A stretch of DNA of 64,000 bases from Pleurodeles waltl (lineage: Eukaryota > Chordata > Amphibia > Caudata > Salamandridae): positions 847,917,760 through 847,981,759 of the forward strand of contig NC_090447.1 of assembly GCF_031143425.1 (NCBI RefSeq), in the 5' to 3' direction. Below the pieces are notes generated by a model. It was given only the letters and a program-made list of their open reading frames with translations, was not told the DNA's origin and did not search any database. Below, one piece after another: positions 32,997-45,049 of the stretch. How positions within the stretch are numbered: position 1 is the first letter of the stretch; each line of letters starts with the position of its first letter. The position numbers and the translations under genes were made by a program.

Positions 32997-34184
32997 TGGG
33001 GTGGCGTGGCTAGTCTGCCGGCAAAATGGCCGTCACTCTGTGAGGCTCCGCCGAGGTGGGTGATTAATTCAACATTTATCCTGTCAAGAGGCGGTGATTT
33101 ATATAAAGAACTGGATGAGCACTGAAAATAAGCTCCAGCGCTCCTGACCTCCTGGTTGTGGGGTCTGGGAGGCTCCCCTGCCAGCTTAGCGGCGCGAGGC
33201 TGAGGGACTGGCCTGGGCCAGGCTGAGTCTCGGCCCCTGGGGGCGGTTCCCGGCTCACCCGGCTGCGACGCTCTCTGCGGCTGGGTGGAGAGTAGTCGTC
33301 GCTGGAATCCTGGCGTGAATGCTGCGGCGGACCGCCTGAGAAGTGAGTGCAGGCTCGGTGACCTCCCGGATCGAGCCTTCCGCCTGCTGTGCGGCGGGCT
33401 CCGCTCCCCCTGGCTCGGAGGTGGAGGAGGCGGCGAGCAGCTGCCGGCCCTGTTAGCTGGGACGCTGTGATCTGCCCTTTCTTGACTCTGCTGGGTTTCC
33501 CGTTGCTTGCCTGTCCTGGGCCACGTGTTGCTCAGTGAGTTGCCGGAGTGGAGAGGCGGCTGCTGGGTGCTGTCGGCGACGGCTGAGGGGAGACTGCTGA
33601 GAGGAAGGGAGCTTGCATGCGGTTGAGCTGAGCTGGGGATTGATTGCTGCCTCCTGGTGTGCACTTTGAGACTCCTGATCTCCTGCCGTGTTCCCCTCTG
33701 GGGACCCGGTGGGGCCCTGATTGCTGCGTGAGAGATCCCGCGGGGTCGGAGCTGCCGAGGATTGTTGCAGCTGGCTCCCCTGGCTGGACGGAAAAGGAAG
33801 AGTCGGCGAAGACACAGACTGGGGTGCCTCTTTTTTGTGTATCCAGCCTGGAGAGGTGCTTGGGGGACCGTCTGGTACCTGGAACTTCTGCTGGCCGGGT
33901 CGCTGATGGATGGCGCCTAGTGAGTCCTCTGGGGACCGGCTGGACTGAGGTGAGACAAGACTGGTAGGAATAATATTTGCACCGGACGCTTTGCTGAAGG
34001 GTGAGGTTTGCTCTTGCTGGCTGGTGCTGGAATTATGCGTGGGGGGCCTTTTCTGATGAGGAACAGTAAAGCCACTGGAGATCTCCCCTGGTGATGCCGG
34101 AATTGGATTATTCCTGGTGGTACGGCTGCTCCAGATCGGGCCTAAGGAGGGGGGCTCTGCTGGGAACCACAGGCAACTGCTGAT

Positions 34185-35075
34185 ATGGGTAAGACGGACC
34201 AGAGACAGGCGAAGCTCTCCTTTGATTGAGGGCGAAGGAAAGGAGGTTCTTCTGCTTCCCATGCTGGGGAAACGGCGACGGAGGACAGAAATGAAGAGCT
34301 ATCGGTAAAGGCTATGTTCTTAGATCTTAAAAGCAGTCTAACTGGTATTGATGCTAAACTAGATCACCTCACTGAACAAATGGATTGTATGAAGGCCAGG
34401 GTGGATGATCACGCCTCTCGCTTCAATCAACTGGAGACGCGTACCTCCGAAATTGAGGATCAGCGGCAAGGAGAACGGGAACAATTACTGAGAATGGAAC
34501 TGGTAATACGCCACAAAAATGAGGATTTAGAAGCGAGGTTGCGACGAAATATCCTCAGAATGATTGGCCTTCCCGAGACCACAGATATGGGCAGGATGGA
34601 GGACTTCATAGAACAACTGCTTACTGATCTGTTTCCTGATTGCTTATCCCGGATGCTGGTACTGGAGAGAGCTCATAGATCTCTTGGGCCAAGACCTCCC
34701 CCTGGAACTCCTCCGCGGCCCGTCATCATTCGTCTCTTAAACTATCGTGATAGAGACACTGTGCTCCGGCTTGCCAGGGAGGGACGCCGGGTGATGTATA
34801 AAAACTCTGAACTAAACTTCTTTCCGGAATATACCTCAGGGGTGCAGGCGGCGAGAAAAGCCTTCCTGCCGGTTAAGTGATCCCTTGGATTAACAGATGC
34901 GTGGTTTTCCCTCATTTACCCCGCGAAGCTCCAGATACAGCATGGAGGGAAACTCCACTTCTTCACCGACCCAAAGCTGGCAGACAAATTTGTAAAATCG
35001 CTTCCGAAAAAAGCTGGAACCATGAATGCGGACAGTCCTAGTGCCGAACATGCAGAATTAAGTGACAATGACTAA
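34185..35075 (+). pseudogene. L1 ORF1 protein (two in-frame stops)
   Basis: ORF1p is an RNA-binding trimeric chaperone of the L1 particle. From an ATG at 34185 the frame meets a TGA after 14 codons (34227-34229), runs open from there to a TGA at 34878-34880, and continues in the same frame to a TAA at 35073-35075. Layout is as in the family: a coiled coil (heptad-like LxxxLxxM, about 34317-34560), then an RRM-like domain starting at RRNILRMIGLPE (about 34540-34575), then a C-terminal domain with an RAHRSLGP motif and an FPEYT string. The full frame would be about 296 codons. Confidence 0.8.
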
Positions 35076-35471
35076 AAACCTCAGAAGTCGGCAAGGCGGA
35101 AGAAACAGAAGATTATATGGGAGCGCAGGGACAGTAATCATTCCCCTTACACCGCTCTGACTGTATACTCAATGTTTGGCCCGCTGCTCTCCCCCCATCC
35201 TTTTGGATGGAGGGTGGGTGGCTAGTTTCGGCCTTTGGATGAGTCCTGTTGCTCTGTTATGGTATTTGGGATGGCAAAATTGGGAAATGGGTGGGTGGTT
35301 TCAGCTTTGATCTGATTGGGGGGTCGGCGTGGGTGGGGGGTAGGACTGTTTATACTGGGTTGTTGGTTCTTAATTTTGTTTAGCAAGTTTATTTATTTAT
35401 TTATTTTTTTGCGTGCAAAGATGGATGCTTTAGGGAGCTCGGGGGCGCAGAACGTTGATTTGGTTACTTGA

Positions 35472-35797
35472 ATGGCACCTGAGCAGACGTCTATGATTCG
35501 TTGCCTCACTTGGAATGTTCGCGGCCTAAATGATGGACGTAAGGTGCGCCTTGTGTCTGCTTATGCTAAGCGCCAGAATATTGATATATGTATGCTGCAA
35601 GAGATGCATTTGGTGACAGAAACGTTACATTATTTAAAAGCAGGATGGATTGGCGAAGCACATGGCGCGGTATATTCGCGATATGCGCGGGCGGCGATAT
35701 TGCTGCGGAAGGGGCTGCAATGGCGCACACAGCGAGTGATAATAGATCCAAAAGGAAACCTATGCATTACCGAAATGCGCACAATATATGGAGTTTA
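35472..35797 (+). pseudogene. L1 ORF2 N-terminus: endonuclease fragment
   Basis: A 108-codon frame opens with the TWNVRGLND motif typical of L1 endonucleases (about 35508-35534), followed by an ICMLQEMH block where L1 normally has LQETH, and an AILLRKG block. The frame is open up to the junction near 35797, where coding similarity ends. The rest of the endonuclease, the reverse transcriptase and the 3' region are absent from the window. Confidence 0.8.
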
Positions 35798-35899
35798 GAA
35801 GCAGTGGTTATTTGCACATCTCAGAATTTGGGGGTACCCATACTTGCAGGTGAATTACAGAGCATTTCTCAAAATGACTTCTTTCTTACACACTGTCTT

Positions 35900-37250
35900 C
35901 CATTTTGAAGGCACAAATGCAGAGAAAGACAATTGGTGATAACACTTGTTCTGCTATTCTGTGTTCCACAAAACTCCAGATAGAATTGGTACCTCACTTG
36001 TGTGTGTAGGCCTAGTGCCCCCAACAGGAAAAGGCCCAAAACACAACATGGACACATCACATTTTTCCACTGACAACTGACTTGTTTTTTTTCAGTGTGC
36101 CTAGCTGTACATTTTGGTCCCTAGCACAGCAGTCACCTAGTGAAACATAGTCAGCCTGTACATTTTCAAAAACTAAAAACCTAGGGAAATCCAGGATGGG
36201 GTGACTTGTGTGTCTCTCACCAAATGTTCCTACCCAGAACCCCCTTGCAAACCTCACATCTTGTCTAAAAACGCTTTTTCCTCACATTTCCGTGATAGAA
36301 AGTTCTGGAATCTGTGGGGAGCCACAAACCTCCTTCCACCCAGCATTCCCCCAGGTCTCCTGATACAATGGTACCTCACTTGTGTGGGTTGGCAAGTGCT
36401 ACCAACAGAAAGTGCCCCAAAGTGCACCATGGACACAATAAAATTTTTCCACTGAAAGCTGACTCATTTTTGTGTGAATTTTGGGATCTAGCTCAGCCGT
36501 CATCTAGGGAAACTTAGACAACCTGCACATTTTGTAAGACTAGTCATGTATGGGTATCTAGGGTGTGCTGACTTGCCTGGCTCTCCCCACGTTTTTCAAC
36601 CCAGAATCCCTTGCAAACCTCAGATGGTGAGAGAAAAACACATTTCCTCAGATTTCTGTGATGAAAAGTTCTGGAAACTGTGGGGAGCCACAAACTTCCT
36701 TTCACCCAGCATTCCCCCTAGTCTCCTCATAAACATGGTACCTCACTTTTGTGGGGAGACCCAGTGCCCACAACAGGAAATTACCCAAAACACAACATGT
36801 GTGCAGCACATTTTTGCATCGAAAACGGACCCTCTTTTTCCGATGTTGGTAGCTCTCGGTTTTGGACGTTACCTCAGCTGGCACCTAGGGACACCTAGCC
36901 AGCCTATAATTTTAGAAAACTAGACACCTAGGGGTATCCAGGACGGTGTGACTTACGTGGATCACATTAGGTTTTCTTACCCATAGTGCTGCGTAAACCT
37001 CAAACTTTTCCTGAAATCATCCATTTTCCATACATTTCTGTGGTGGAAATTTCTGGAATCTGCAGGAATCCAGAAAATTCCTACCACCCAGCATTGCTCC
37101 ACCTGTGCCAATAAAAACGCTGCCACACCTGTGTGCCTGGGCCTAGTGCTGCGACAGGAATGGATCAAACCAAGCATAATGGGCGCGCTAGTGTGGAGAC
37201 ACCTACTGACCATGGTTGGATCTGTTGCTGTCAGTGGCATCATGGCCTGC
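35900..37250 (+). repeat. Tandem array, ~370-385-bp unit, about 3.5 copies
   Basis: The anchor 'ggtacctcact(t)' recurs at about 35988, 36370 and 36737, with a weaker fourth copy near 37120. Each unit also has a 'caacaggaaa...cccaaaacacaac' block, an 'agctca...ctaggg(a)aac' block, and a 'ttcctcacatttc(c/t)gtgat' block. Units differ by many substitutions. Confidence 0.8.
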
Positions 37251-37261
37251 CTCCACCCTAC

Positions 37262-37710
37262 ACTAATTAATTAAATACAAAAATCCCTGGTGTCCTAGTG
37301 GGCTTTCTGCCACTGGGGTTGGCAGATCAGGGGCTGTTGCCCCCATATGCCCCCAAGGGGGAGGGGGCAAAAAGACGGTACCCATTTCTTTTGAGGTGGG
37401 GGCCTTGACAAGGCCATCATGGCCAGCTGCCACCCCTACACTCATAATAAAAATACAATCCCTGGTGTGCTAGTGGGCTTTCTGCCCTGGGGGGGAGGGA
37501 TCAGGAGAAAGACTGTGCTTATTTTTTGGGAGGTGGGGGCATTGATCGGACCACCCCTGCATTAACTAAATAAAAAACATATTTTAGTCCTAGTGGTCTT
37601 TCTGCCCCCTGGTGTGGGGCAAATGGGGGGATATTGCCCCCATCTGCCCCCCACGGGGGCATAAAGACTGCCTTGCTCCATAATATTAATGGGGCAGTAA
37701 GAGCCCTTCC
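37262..37710 (+). repeat. Tandem array with a 'ctagtggnctttctgcc' core, three copies
   Basis: Cores begin near 37294, 37468 and 37589 with variable spacing (about 174 and 121 bp). Between them are 'ttgcccccat(a/c)tgccccc' blocks in copies one and three and 'ttttgaggtgggggc/tttgggaggtgggggc' blocks in copies one and two. Confidence 0.7.
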
Positions 37711-38200
37711 ACAAGGTGCTGCTCCTCTTCTCCGGGGGACTAGTGGGTGGATTCCTGCTTGAAGATCATCCTCCTTGGGCAATCTTTAAACAGGGGTCCA
37801 TGTGGTAAAGGTACCATTGGAAAGGAGAGATACTTCCCTTTCCAACAATACTGTTCCCGTCTGGATCCTTGCTCGGAGGCTGAGCTAGCCCCATGAACAC
37901 TGGTGCAGAGAAACTGATCAGCTCATTTCATTTTCAGGGAACGCTGATGTAATTTCCCTGAAAACAAATAAACAGTTTTAGGAGGGAGGGACGCTTTCTC
38001 CCACCTCCCAGGCTGTTTCTTTGTACAGGAATTCTCTTTGGTGCCCACACCAGAGGGATTTCCAGTGCTATGTATGTCGGATGGCCAGGAGCAATCCGAT
38101 GCACACAAGCACTGGTGCATCTGACTGCTCCCGGCTGTCCGAAACATCGAAGAGGGTAAAGAAGGAGATCCAAAAGCAAGACGAAAAATTACTTTTCTGT

Positions 38201-38980
38201 CTGATATTATTTGTGACAAAAGGGCAAGTAACAATGCATTGCGCTCTTCATTCAGTGTTGCTAATTCTGGAGCATCACAAGTCCCCCTTTCATATGCAGT
38301 GACACATTTTGATGACGTCTACTATAACTAAAACTGTATTGACTCCTTAATCGCTAGGGAGTTTCACTGTAAGATCCATGGAAACTGTACCCCATAACTT
38401 AGGGGGAATTCAGCAAAAGGTGAACCAAACTGTCTGGCTTCTGTCAGCCACTTTAGTTTGCAAACTTCAATCACATGTGGTCAAAGATTCTTGAAACAAT
38501 TTCCTCATAGAATCCCACCAAAGGTTTTGTAAGCTCTTTTTGGTCCCCAAAAGCTCTGTTAAAGGTGAGTAAATACACCAATTGAGTGCTTTTGGTTAAG
38601 GATCTTTTCTTGTAAGGTAAAGGAACATGTTGGGATGCAAGAAGCCATTCTCCAAACAGTGTGGCTGGATAGCCAAGTCCCTACATGTAACTGAGAGATA
38701 GCTTGCCAGAGTATGGGGGTTTATTTATCAGTTTCCTTAGTGCTGATAAAAAGTGGCATACCCAGTGAAACTTTGAGTGTCCTTCACTGATGGCAGGATT
38801 AGCATTTGCAGGACTGCTTGTAAATTCATGTAAAGTCCAGAAATTGTAGGTTCGCTCGTAGAAATCCTATTTTCCAGTTTGTGTAGAAACCATTAGCCTA
38901 AAGGGCTTGTAGAACTTGATGTAAATAATTTATGTGTTCAATAAAGATAGTGGGAAGATTAATATGCCATGGATATACAT
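38201..38980. other. No recognised feature
   Basis: No coding frame or terminal repeat recognised. It may include further decayed Ty3/Gypsy pol on the minus strand, but I cannot identify motifs. Confidence 0.35.
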
Positions 38981-38984
38981 ACTA

Positions 38985-40390
38985 TTATGTAGACATCTGT
39001 ATATGCTCTGAAGACACGGTTAGGTAGATGCCGGAAAGCAGATGGGAGTTGCAAGGGTCAACGGGAAGGGCATTACTTGATATTTGAAGTGCCTGACATT
39101 TGTTCTGAAGGGTGTCTTCCATTTGTTCCCGTCCCACACATGAATAAATTGATAGGTCTGATTCAGTGAAAATTGCAGTGGGATACATCTGCTCTAACAT
39201 GGTGGTATTAATCTGTGGAGTATCAACTCCTGATAGATATCTGGTTAAGGGCCTGGTAGCAAATACACATTCACTACTCCCCACCCTTTTTAGACAAAAC
39301 AAATAAGAAGGAGATTTAGAGTGATGAACCCATTAAGTAGATGATTTTCAAGATAAGACTTTCAATGTTCAGTCTTTTTTTCCTTAAAGGCAATGGATGA
39401 GGGCTTCTGATTCCAAGTCTATTTGACTATCATCCATCCTTTGTGTGATTAACGTTTCTGCTTTTTGCTTTCTAAAAACATATACACAGTCCTAATTACA
39501 GTCTAGCAGACTCAGGGCAACGAAAGCACTTTGCAGTCCAAGAAATCATTGTTGCTGCACTAATAGTGGAACACATTTAGATTTTGGGGTTGGCAAACAA
39601 AACATAGCACAGTACATGGAAAGGAAAGGCACAGTTATTTTTTGTATATCTACTGTGGGGTTATGTCCTGTCAACGTGGCAAACCCAGAATGGGACCATA
39701 TTGTGGATTATTGATTAGATCTAACATTTGCACCATAACTTTGGCAATTGGGTGGTCTCTTTCTCCCAATGATAGTTGACAACCATAAACAGCCTGTACC
39801 TGCTCCACCTAAGATTTTTGCTCAGTTGGACATGGTGCACATAGACAAAAAAACAAAAAAAGGTTGCGCCCAGTGTAACATAAGCTGCAGCAAACCTACA
39901 GACAGTTAGCTGCCCCTTTTTTTATACGCACCTGAATTCTTTCATGCGTTTAGCGGTTTTCTGATACATTTGTTTACTAGGTGGACTTCCTGCCCACAAT
40001 ATAAACAAAGGTTATCCTATTTCCTTTCCACATTCTTTACTTTGAACAGAGGTGGGCATATTATTCTTAGCTGTGTAAGTTGAGCATTATCAGCCAAGAA
40101 TGGAATCTTGTGGAGATCCAGTATGTCTGGGGGGACATAGAGTTCAGAGTGTTTTCTCTAAGCCGTATCCTCAGTTAACTTATGGTGTAACTGTGAAACC
40201 ATGGTTATCAAGGCATCACAGTCAGCTAGGCGATCCACCTTTTGAGACAACACTCCTTTATTTTTGGTTCTAGAGCTGCTGATGAAACAAGTTGGCATTT
40301 TTGTCTTCAGGACAATCCACTTCTATCACCAATCAGTTGAATTGTGCTATTTATTTACGCAGGTCCTGATTACCCTACCTCAACTCTAGG
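38985..40390 (-). mobile_element. Degenerate Ty3/Gypsy-like (sushi-type?) gag-pol relic, antisense
   Basis: On the minus strand a CX2CX4HX4C zinc knuckle is encoded at 39966-40007 (C-L-Y-C-G-Q-E-V-H then four residues and C). Upstream of it on that strand (about 40020-40330) is a broken helical stretch consistent with a gag C-terminus. Downstream, at 38985-39302, a 105-codon frame begins with a string resembling the lead-in to a Ty3/Gypsy reverse transcriptase (an SKSPSYLFCLKR block in the place of SPxxxxxFFVKKK). Stops and frameshifts separate the parts. The knuckle is clear; the clade is a guess. Confidence 0.45.
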
Positions 40391-40803
40391 GGCCAGATCA
40401 ATACTTCATGCAGCGCAACACACAAGACAACTTGCTGCGCTGTGTCAAATGGAGAGGGCAGGAATGTGCCATATTTCATAAGATATGGCGTATTCCTGCT
40501 CTCTCACTGCGCTGGCGCTCTATGTGCTGCCTAGCATGAATGCAGACATCATTGTGCCATTGTGCAGAGGTCCCTAAGTTGCAGGCAGGATTTTTCCTCT
40601 TTCTGAGTGTGCTGCACATCCACTCTTCACCCATGCAACGCCTTCTTTGTGGAGAGAAACACAAAGCAGCGACTTCCGCTGGCTTGTGTTACTCCAGATT
40701 TACCCAGCCACGCAGGGCCATGCAAGGTGGCTTGGGATTTTATTGCCCTTATGTCACCTTGAGTGATGCCAGGGCAACTCAACCCCTTGGATAAATCTGG
40801 CCC
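40389..40803. mobile_element. Harbinger-type MITE, ~0.4 kb
   Basis: The left end reads ggggccagatcaatacttca and the reversed right end ttgggccagatttatccaag, a terminal inverted repeat with mismatches and the common GGCCAGAT start. Target duplication is unclear. Interior has no gene. Confidence 0.6.
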
Positions 40804-41909
40804 AAGGAGTTCATTGTTAACCGTTTTTGTTACTGTTCAGCAGTCAAAAATTGAACATATTTATGGTTCATGTGCATCAAAGTAATACAAAATTAGGTGA
40901 TGTTCTGAAACTCATTGCATGGAGCATGCTGCATCCCCCCCGAGAAGTAACAGAGTGCGAGTTCATGGGTTGGTATAGGAAATGCAGGCAACATTGTTTA
41001 GGGAATATATTTACGTTTGAGGTTTGCCACTGTGGCATTCTTGGGATGTCAGTGGTATAGCCAATTGATTAAGCAAAACTAGTTGTGCTGGTCTAAGAAT
41101 AGCCTTGCCAGTTACCGGCTGTAATGGCATTGGTCCTGGATGTTACAACTGATCTAGTCTATTTGATAACCTTGCCATATGTGGTGTCAGTTTTTAGTTC
41201 TCCACATGCATTACTCCTTCTGCTGTTGCAATTCCTGTAGGTTTTGTTTTCCAAAGAAGGAAACATAAGTACTCCTATTGCCCAACTACCTGGACAACCA
41301 ACTATTATCTTTTTTGCATTTTATCAGGGTGCTGCTAAAAAAAGATGAAATGCAGATTCATCTCTGCACGGTTATGGAGGCCACATAAACCTAACAATCC
41401 CTAATGGCCAAAAGACTTTGACTGAAAATGTTCAAAACAGTGGCAAGCTGGGTGTCACTGGGGAAGGGATTCTGCATAAAACAATACACTAAAATAGGTA
41501 ACTAAAATATGTAAAAGGATGGATTCTTGAAACTCGTTCCTTGCCTGTGGGAAAAAAAAAAAAAACTCACTGTACCTGATTGTCATTGAATTGGACCTAT
41601 GGAAATGATCTTCCAGTTAATGCTAAATTAAACATTAATGTTGCCTACTACAACAATTATTTCTTTGGTTCTAGATAGGTCTATGTCTTCTACAGGTCTT
41701 GTAGGTTTTCTTAAGAAAGTTGCCTCTGATGAAAGGACAGAGGAATAAACTTGCTGCGCAGCCTACAAAGTGATTGTAAGAATGCCAGCCAAACAGTAAT
41801 TCACATTACACTCCAAAGGGATGGATTTAGAAATCATATATACACACCTTTACCACCTCTAATTCAGCTTTACAAATACCAGGTCTTTGATGGGAAATAC
41901 AGGCATTAA
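40804..41909. other. No recognised feature; short poly-A run
   Basis: No credible coding frame. An A14 run lies at about 41552-41565 without LINE sequence next to it. The last bases (gcattaa) abut the left end of the Harbinger-type region. Confidence 0.35.
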
Positions 41910-42236
41910 GGCCCACATTTATACTTTTTGACGAAAAACTGCACATTTTCAGTTTTGCTTCAAAAAGCTTAGTGCTGGCTTGCGCCATTTTTTAGCACAG
42001 TCTGGGTGTCATATTTATACTATGATGCACGATGGCGCTAAAAACTGGTTAGAGTCAACATTTTTTATGTTAATCATTGCGTCTTGTCGCAAGCCAAAAT
42101 TAAGTTAACGCCGCAAAAATGACTCTAACCTGTTTTACGGCACGTAAATATGTTGCAAAACTGATATGCACCATTTTAACCGCATTAGCGTCAATTTCAG
42201 ACGCTAATGCAGAAAACAGTGCAAAGGAGAGGCAAA

Positions 42237-42744
42237 ATGGACCCAGAAAGCCAGGAGAGACCACAGGTGACCCCAGTCAATCAGGAACCATCCAGGAGGA
42301 CAAAGACAAGTCCCAGGGGAGGGAGAAGAAAAAGCACAAGTGTCGTTTTGGTACGGAGGAGCATGAAATACTTGCAAGAGAGGTGACCGAGCACCAACAT
42401 CAACTCTTTGTCACATCCAAATTGCCGATTGACAGGAGAGAGGCAATCTGGCAGCAGATAGTTGACAAGTAAACAGTGTGGCAGAGGTGAGGGGAACTGT
42501 AACTGAGTGCAAGAAACGCTGGCATGATTGCAAGCGAAGGACAAAGGAGAAGATGGCAAGGAGCAGAAAGGCAGCACTGCAAAGTGGAAGTGGAAGTCCA
42601 GCACCACAAGAGGACCTGGACGAGATGGAGGAGTTGGTTGAAGCAGTCATCTCGGAGGAACTGGTCACTGGAATTGCAGGACTGGACAGCGCAGACTACC
42701 AGGAAACACCACAAATGCAGGATAAGTTGCATGGGGAAAAATAA
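42237..42744 (+). pseudogene. Myb/SANT-like protein, first exon-like block (frameshifted)
   Basis: The probable start is the ATG at 42237 (MDPESQ...), followed by a change of register near 42300 into a basic REKKKHKCRF string and the SANT-like domain (EEHEILAREV ... EAIWQQIV). A second one-base frameshift at about 42472-42478 leads to the KKRWHDCKRRTKEKMA block, directly comparable to KKRWYDLRSRAKEWVA in the intact protein at 29272-29754. The tail is acidic (EDLDEMEELVEAVISEEL). A splice donor may lie near 42720. Role by analogy: the DNA-binding partner of a Harbinger transposase. Confidence 0.7.
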
Positions 42745-45049
42745 TGCACAATTGTCAAGTGCAAGAAGGGGAAGGCACATAGGACACACTCAATGCATGT
42801 CAAAGGAGCGCGGAGGGACACATTGCACATGAATCAAGTTGCAGCACTCAAACGTAAGCAACACATGTAAATACGCCTTGGTAGTGCCATGCACCACAAC
42901 ACATACACAACCTGGACATATGTTTGACACCAGGGGTACATACCTACATGTACATATGCAGCACATAGGATGGAAGGCATTTGTAATGACTGTGCCTCTG
43001 GTTGTGTCATCACAACATCCCTTGCATATAGTCAAACAAACCCTACCAGCACGACCAAGACATCAGAGACTAGGAAGTCAGTCAGTGCCATTCCTGGGGT
43101 TACATCATGGTGGTGTCCCTTGCAGAAACACCTTGCAACTGCCTTGTCTCATTGCCAAAACACGTGTGCTGCATCTTACTGCACACAATACATTGAAACC
43201 TTTCCCAACAGTACCCAGACATGTGCCGGAAGCACCACCACCCCGCACATAAACAACACATTTTCATAAAGCAGCCACTACTCCATCATGCAGTAAGTAT
43301 GCCTCTCTGGGTGTATGGAAAAGTAATCTGGGCACATGCTGGGAGAATAGTAGGGTGGTCCTGTATCACAGAAAACATGCCATTAGCCAGTGTAACTAAA
43401 CTGGTGTAGTTTGTAGCCACACATTTAGATGCTGATCAGAACTGTGCCACTAGAGAAAATATGTGCTACAGATTACAATCTGTAGGTCGCAACAAATACA
43501 GGCTGACCCCACAACTACTCTGACACAACCATGTGAGACACATAGGAATGGGGAAATACCCACACAAGTACAACACATGCTGCATGTCTGTGAACATGAT
43601 GGTGTACAATATGTTGACGTGTGGGGATTGTGCATGGGCAAGTCTGGTGTTGGAAACACTACTAGTGCAGTGTACCCATAACAGTTTGCAGTATGAGTTA
43701 CACGCTGGGATTGCGGATGGAAATATTTATCCTCATGGTAGCTCTATGGGTCAGTTACCACTACACTGTTGATGGACCAAATAGAGTCAGTGCCAGTCTT
43801 GGGGCGCATTGGGTGTGACAGGACACGCTGCTATTAGCCCCGCAAATCAGGCAGTGAAAAGCACAAAGGGGCTGGGCATGAGGCCCACTGTACTGCCCAT
43901 GCCAGGTGCATGGGCTGTGCAAGGGCACTCAGGGGCACACCACATCACCACCAATCTTTGCATAGGGGTTTCACTGCCATGCAAAGGCTGATGGAAAAGC
44001 AGGAACATACCGGGAGGTTAGCGCTGATCGTAATACTGGTCTGATGTCACAAGACCGGAGGCATTGCAAGTCTGTAAGCTGCCGGCAACCTGCCAGTGCC
44101 AGTCCATTGGCCAATGGGGCATTCCCCATGGACGACATGTGCCACGACCAGCTGCTCTCTTGGCGGTGGTCATATTGACAATGGCAGTCAGGTGGTCATA
44201 GGACTGCAGCACTTGTAATGAGGGTCCATGTATGCACCAGTATAACTACCTGCAAAAGCACCATTAACTAGCTCGAGGCCCAGACCCAAGTTCAACTTCA
44301 GTTAACTGGCTATGTCCATCAAGTTTTGTACATCAGACACTGTCATGTAGAAAATGAAGTACACAGCAACAAATTATACCCATGTTGGCCATCCCTGGGT
44401 CCACCCCTGTGCCTGTGTCAAATTAGCTGCACTATCACAATGCTGCATCTCTTGCATCATAGTGCAAGGATGGCTGAATTGAGGAGGAGATCATAGTTGT
44501 CTAGGAAGGAATACCTTCCGGCACAGACAGAAACTGAAATGGAAATCTGCAAGGTCCATGTGTGCTGTGCAATGTAGCACACATACACATACATCAACAT
44601 GAAGAGCAATCAAAGGAAACAGCAGCATAGTGTCTTGGTAATGCCATCCCTGGGGTGGTGTAAGGTATTGGTACCGCTCTGGTGCATGTGAAACACGTAA
44701 AACTTGGACAGGGGTATACTTAAATGTGTGTTGCTGTGGCTTGACCACTGCAACACCCATTGCAAGGCCCTACCATGCAAATGGATGCATAGGAAGGGTC
44801 CACAATAACAAGATGGTGTCAAACCACCAAAAGGATTTACATCACACCTAGTAAATATGGCACAGCCAATCGCACCACCTGAGTTTCCCCTCATGTGACA
44901 CTCAGGTGGGGCAAAGGGCTGATAGACCATGATGTACAGGAACAATGTCTGGGAAGTAACCTGACAATGAGCCTCCAATAGCAAGTCAGTGACGTGACAT
45001 GTCAACTGCCACAACATTGAAAGATTGATTTTACAACATCTCATTGCAG
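42745..45049. other. Probable intron of the Myb-like gene; no other gene seen
   Basis: Sequence between the two exon-like blocks. It ends with 'tctcattgcag' at 45039-45049, a plausible splice acceptor. Frames of up to 137 codons here show no recognisable motif. Confidence 0.4.

Larger units (their letters stand above)
32997..35797 (+). mobile_element. L1-type LINE with intact 5' end but missing 3' end
   Basis: The element begins at a 'ggggtggcgtggc' start near 32997, has a GC-rich 5' untranslated region (33000-34184), ORF1 (34185-35075), a spacer, and only the first ~108 codons of ORF2 (35472-35797). It then stops abruptly at unrelated repeat sequence with no poly-A. LINE copies are usually truncated at the 5' end, so this is the reverse of expectation. 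A long minus-strand frame (33453-34262) in the 5' region is a by-product of GC-rich sequence. Coordinates of both junctions are approximate to a few bases. Confidence 0.75.
35798..38200 (+). repeat. Continuation of the long tandem-rich repeat
   Basis: Contains the two tandem arrays listed separately, then GGG-rich sequence to about 38200. No coding frame is credible. The first bases (gaagcagtggttatttgc...) appear to continue the repeat interrupted by the L1. Confidence 0.5.

Noticed and set aside
33453..34262. 269-codon minus-strand frame
   Set aside because: Antisense of the GC-rich L1 5' region and the start of ORF1; low-complexity Ser/Pro/Gln composition and no motif.
41552..41565. Poly-A run as a LINE 3' end
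   Set aside because: No LINE coding sequence or 3' motif lies upstream of it.
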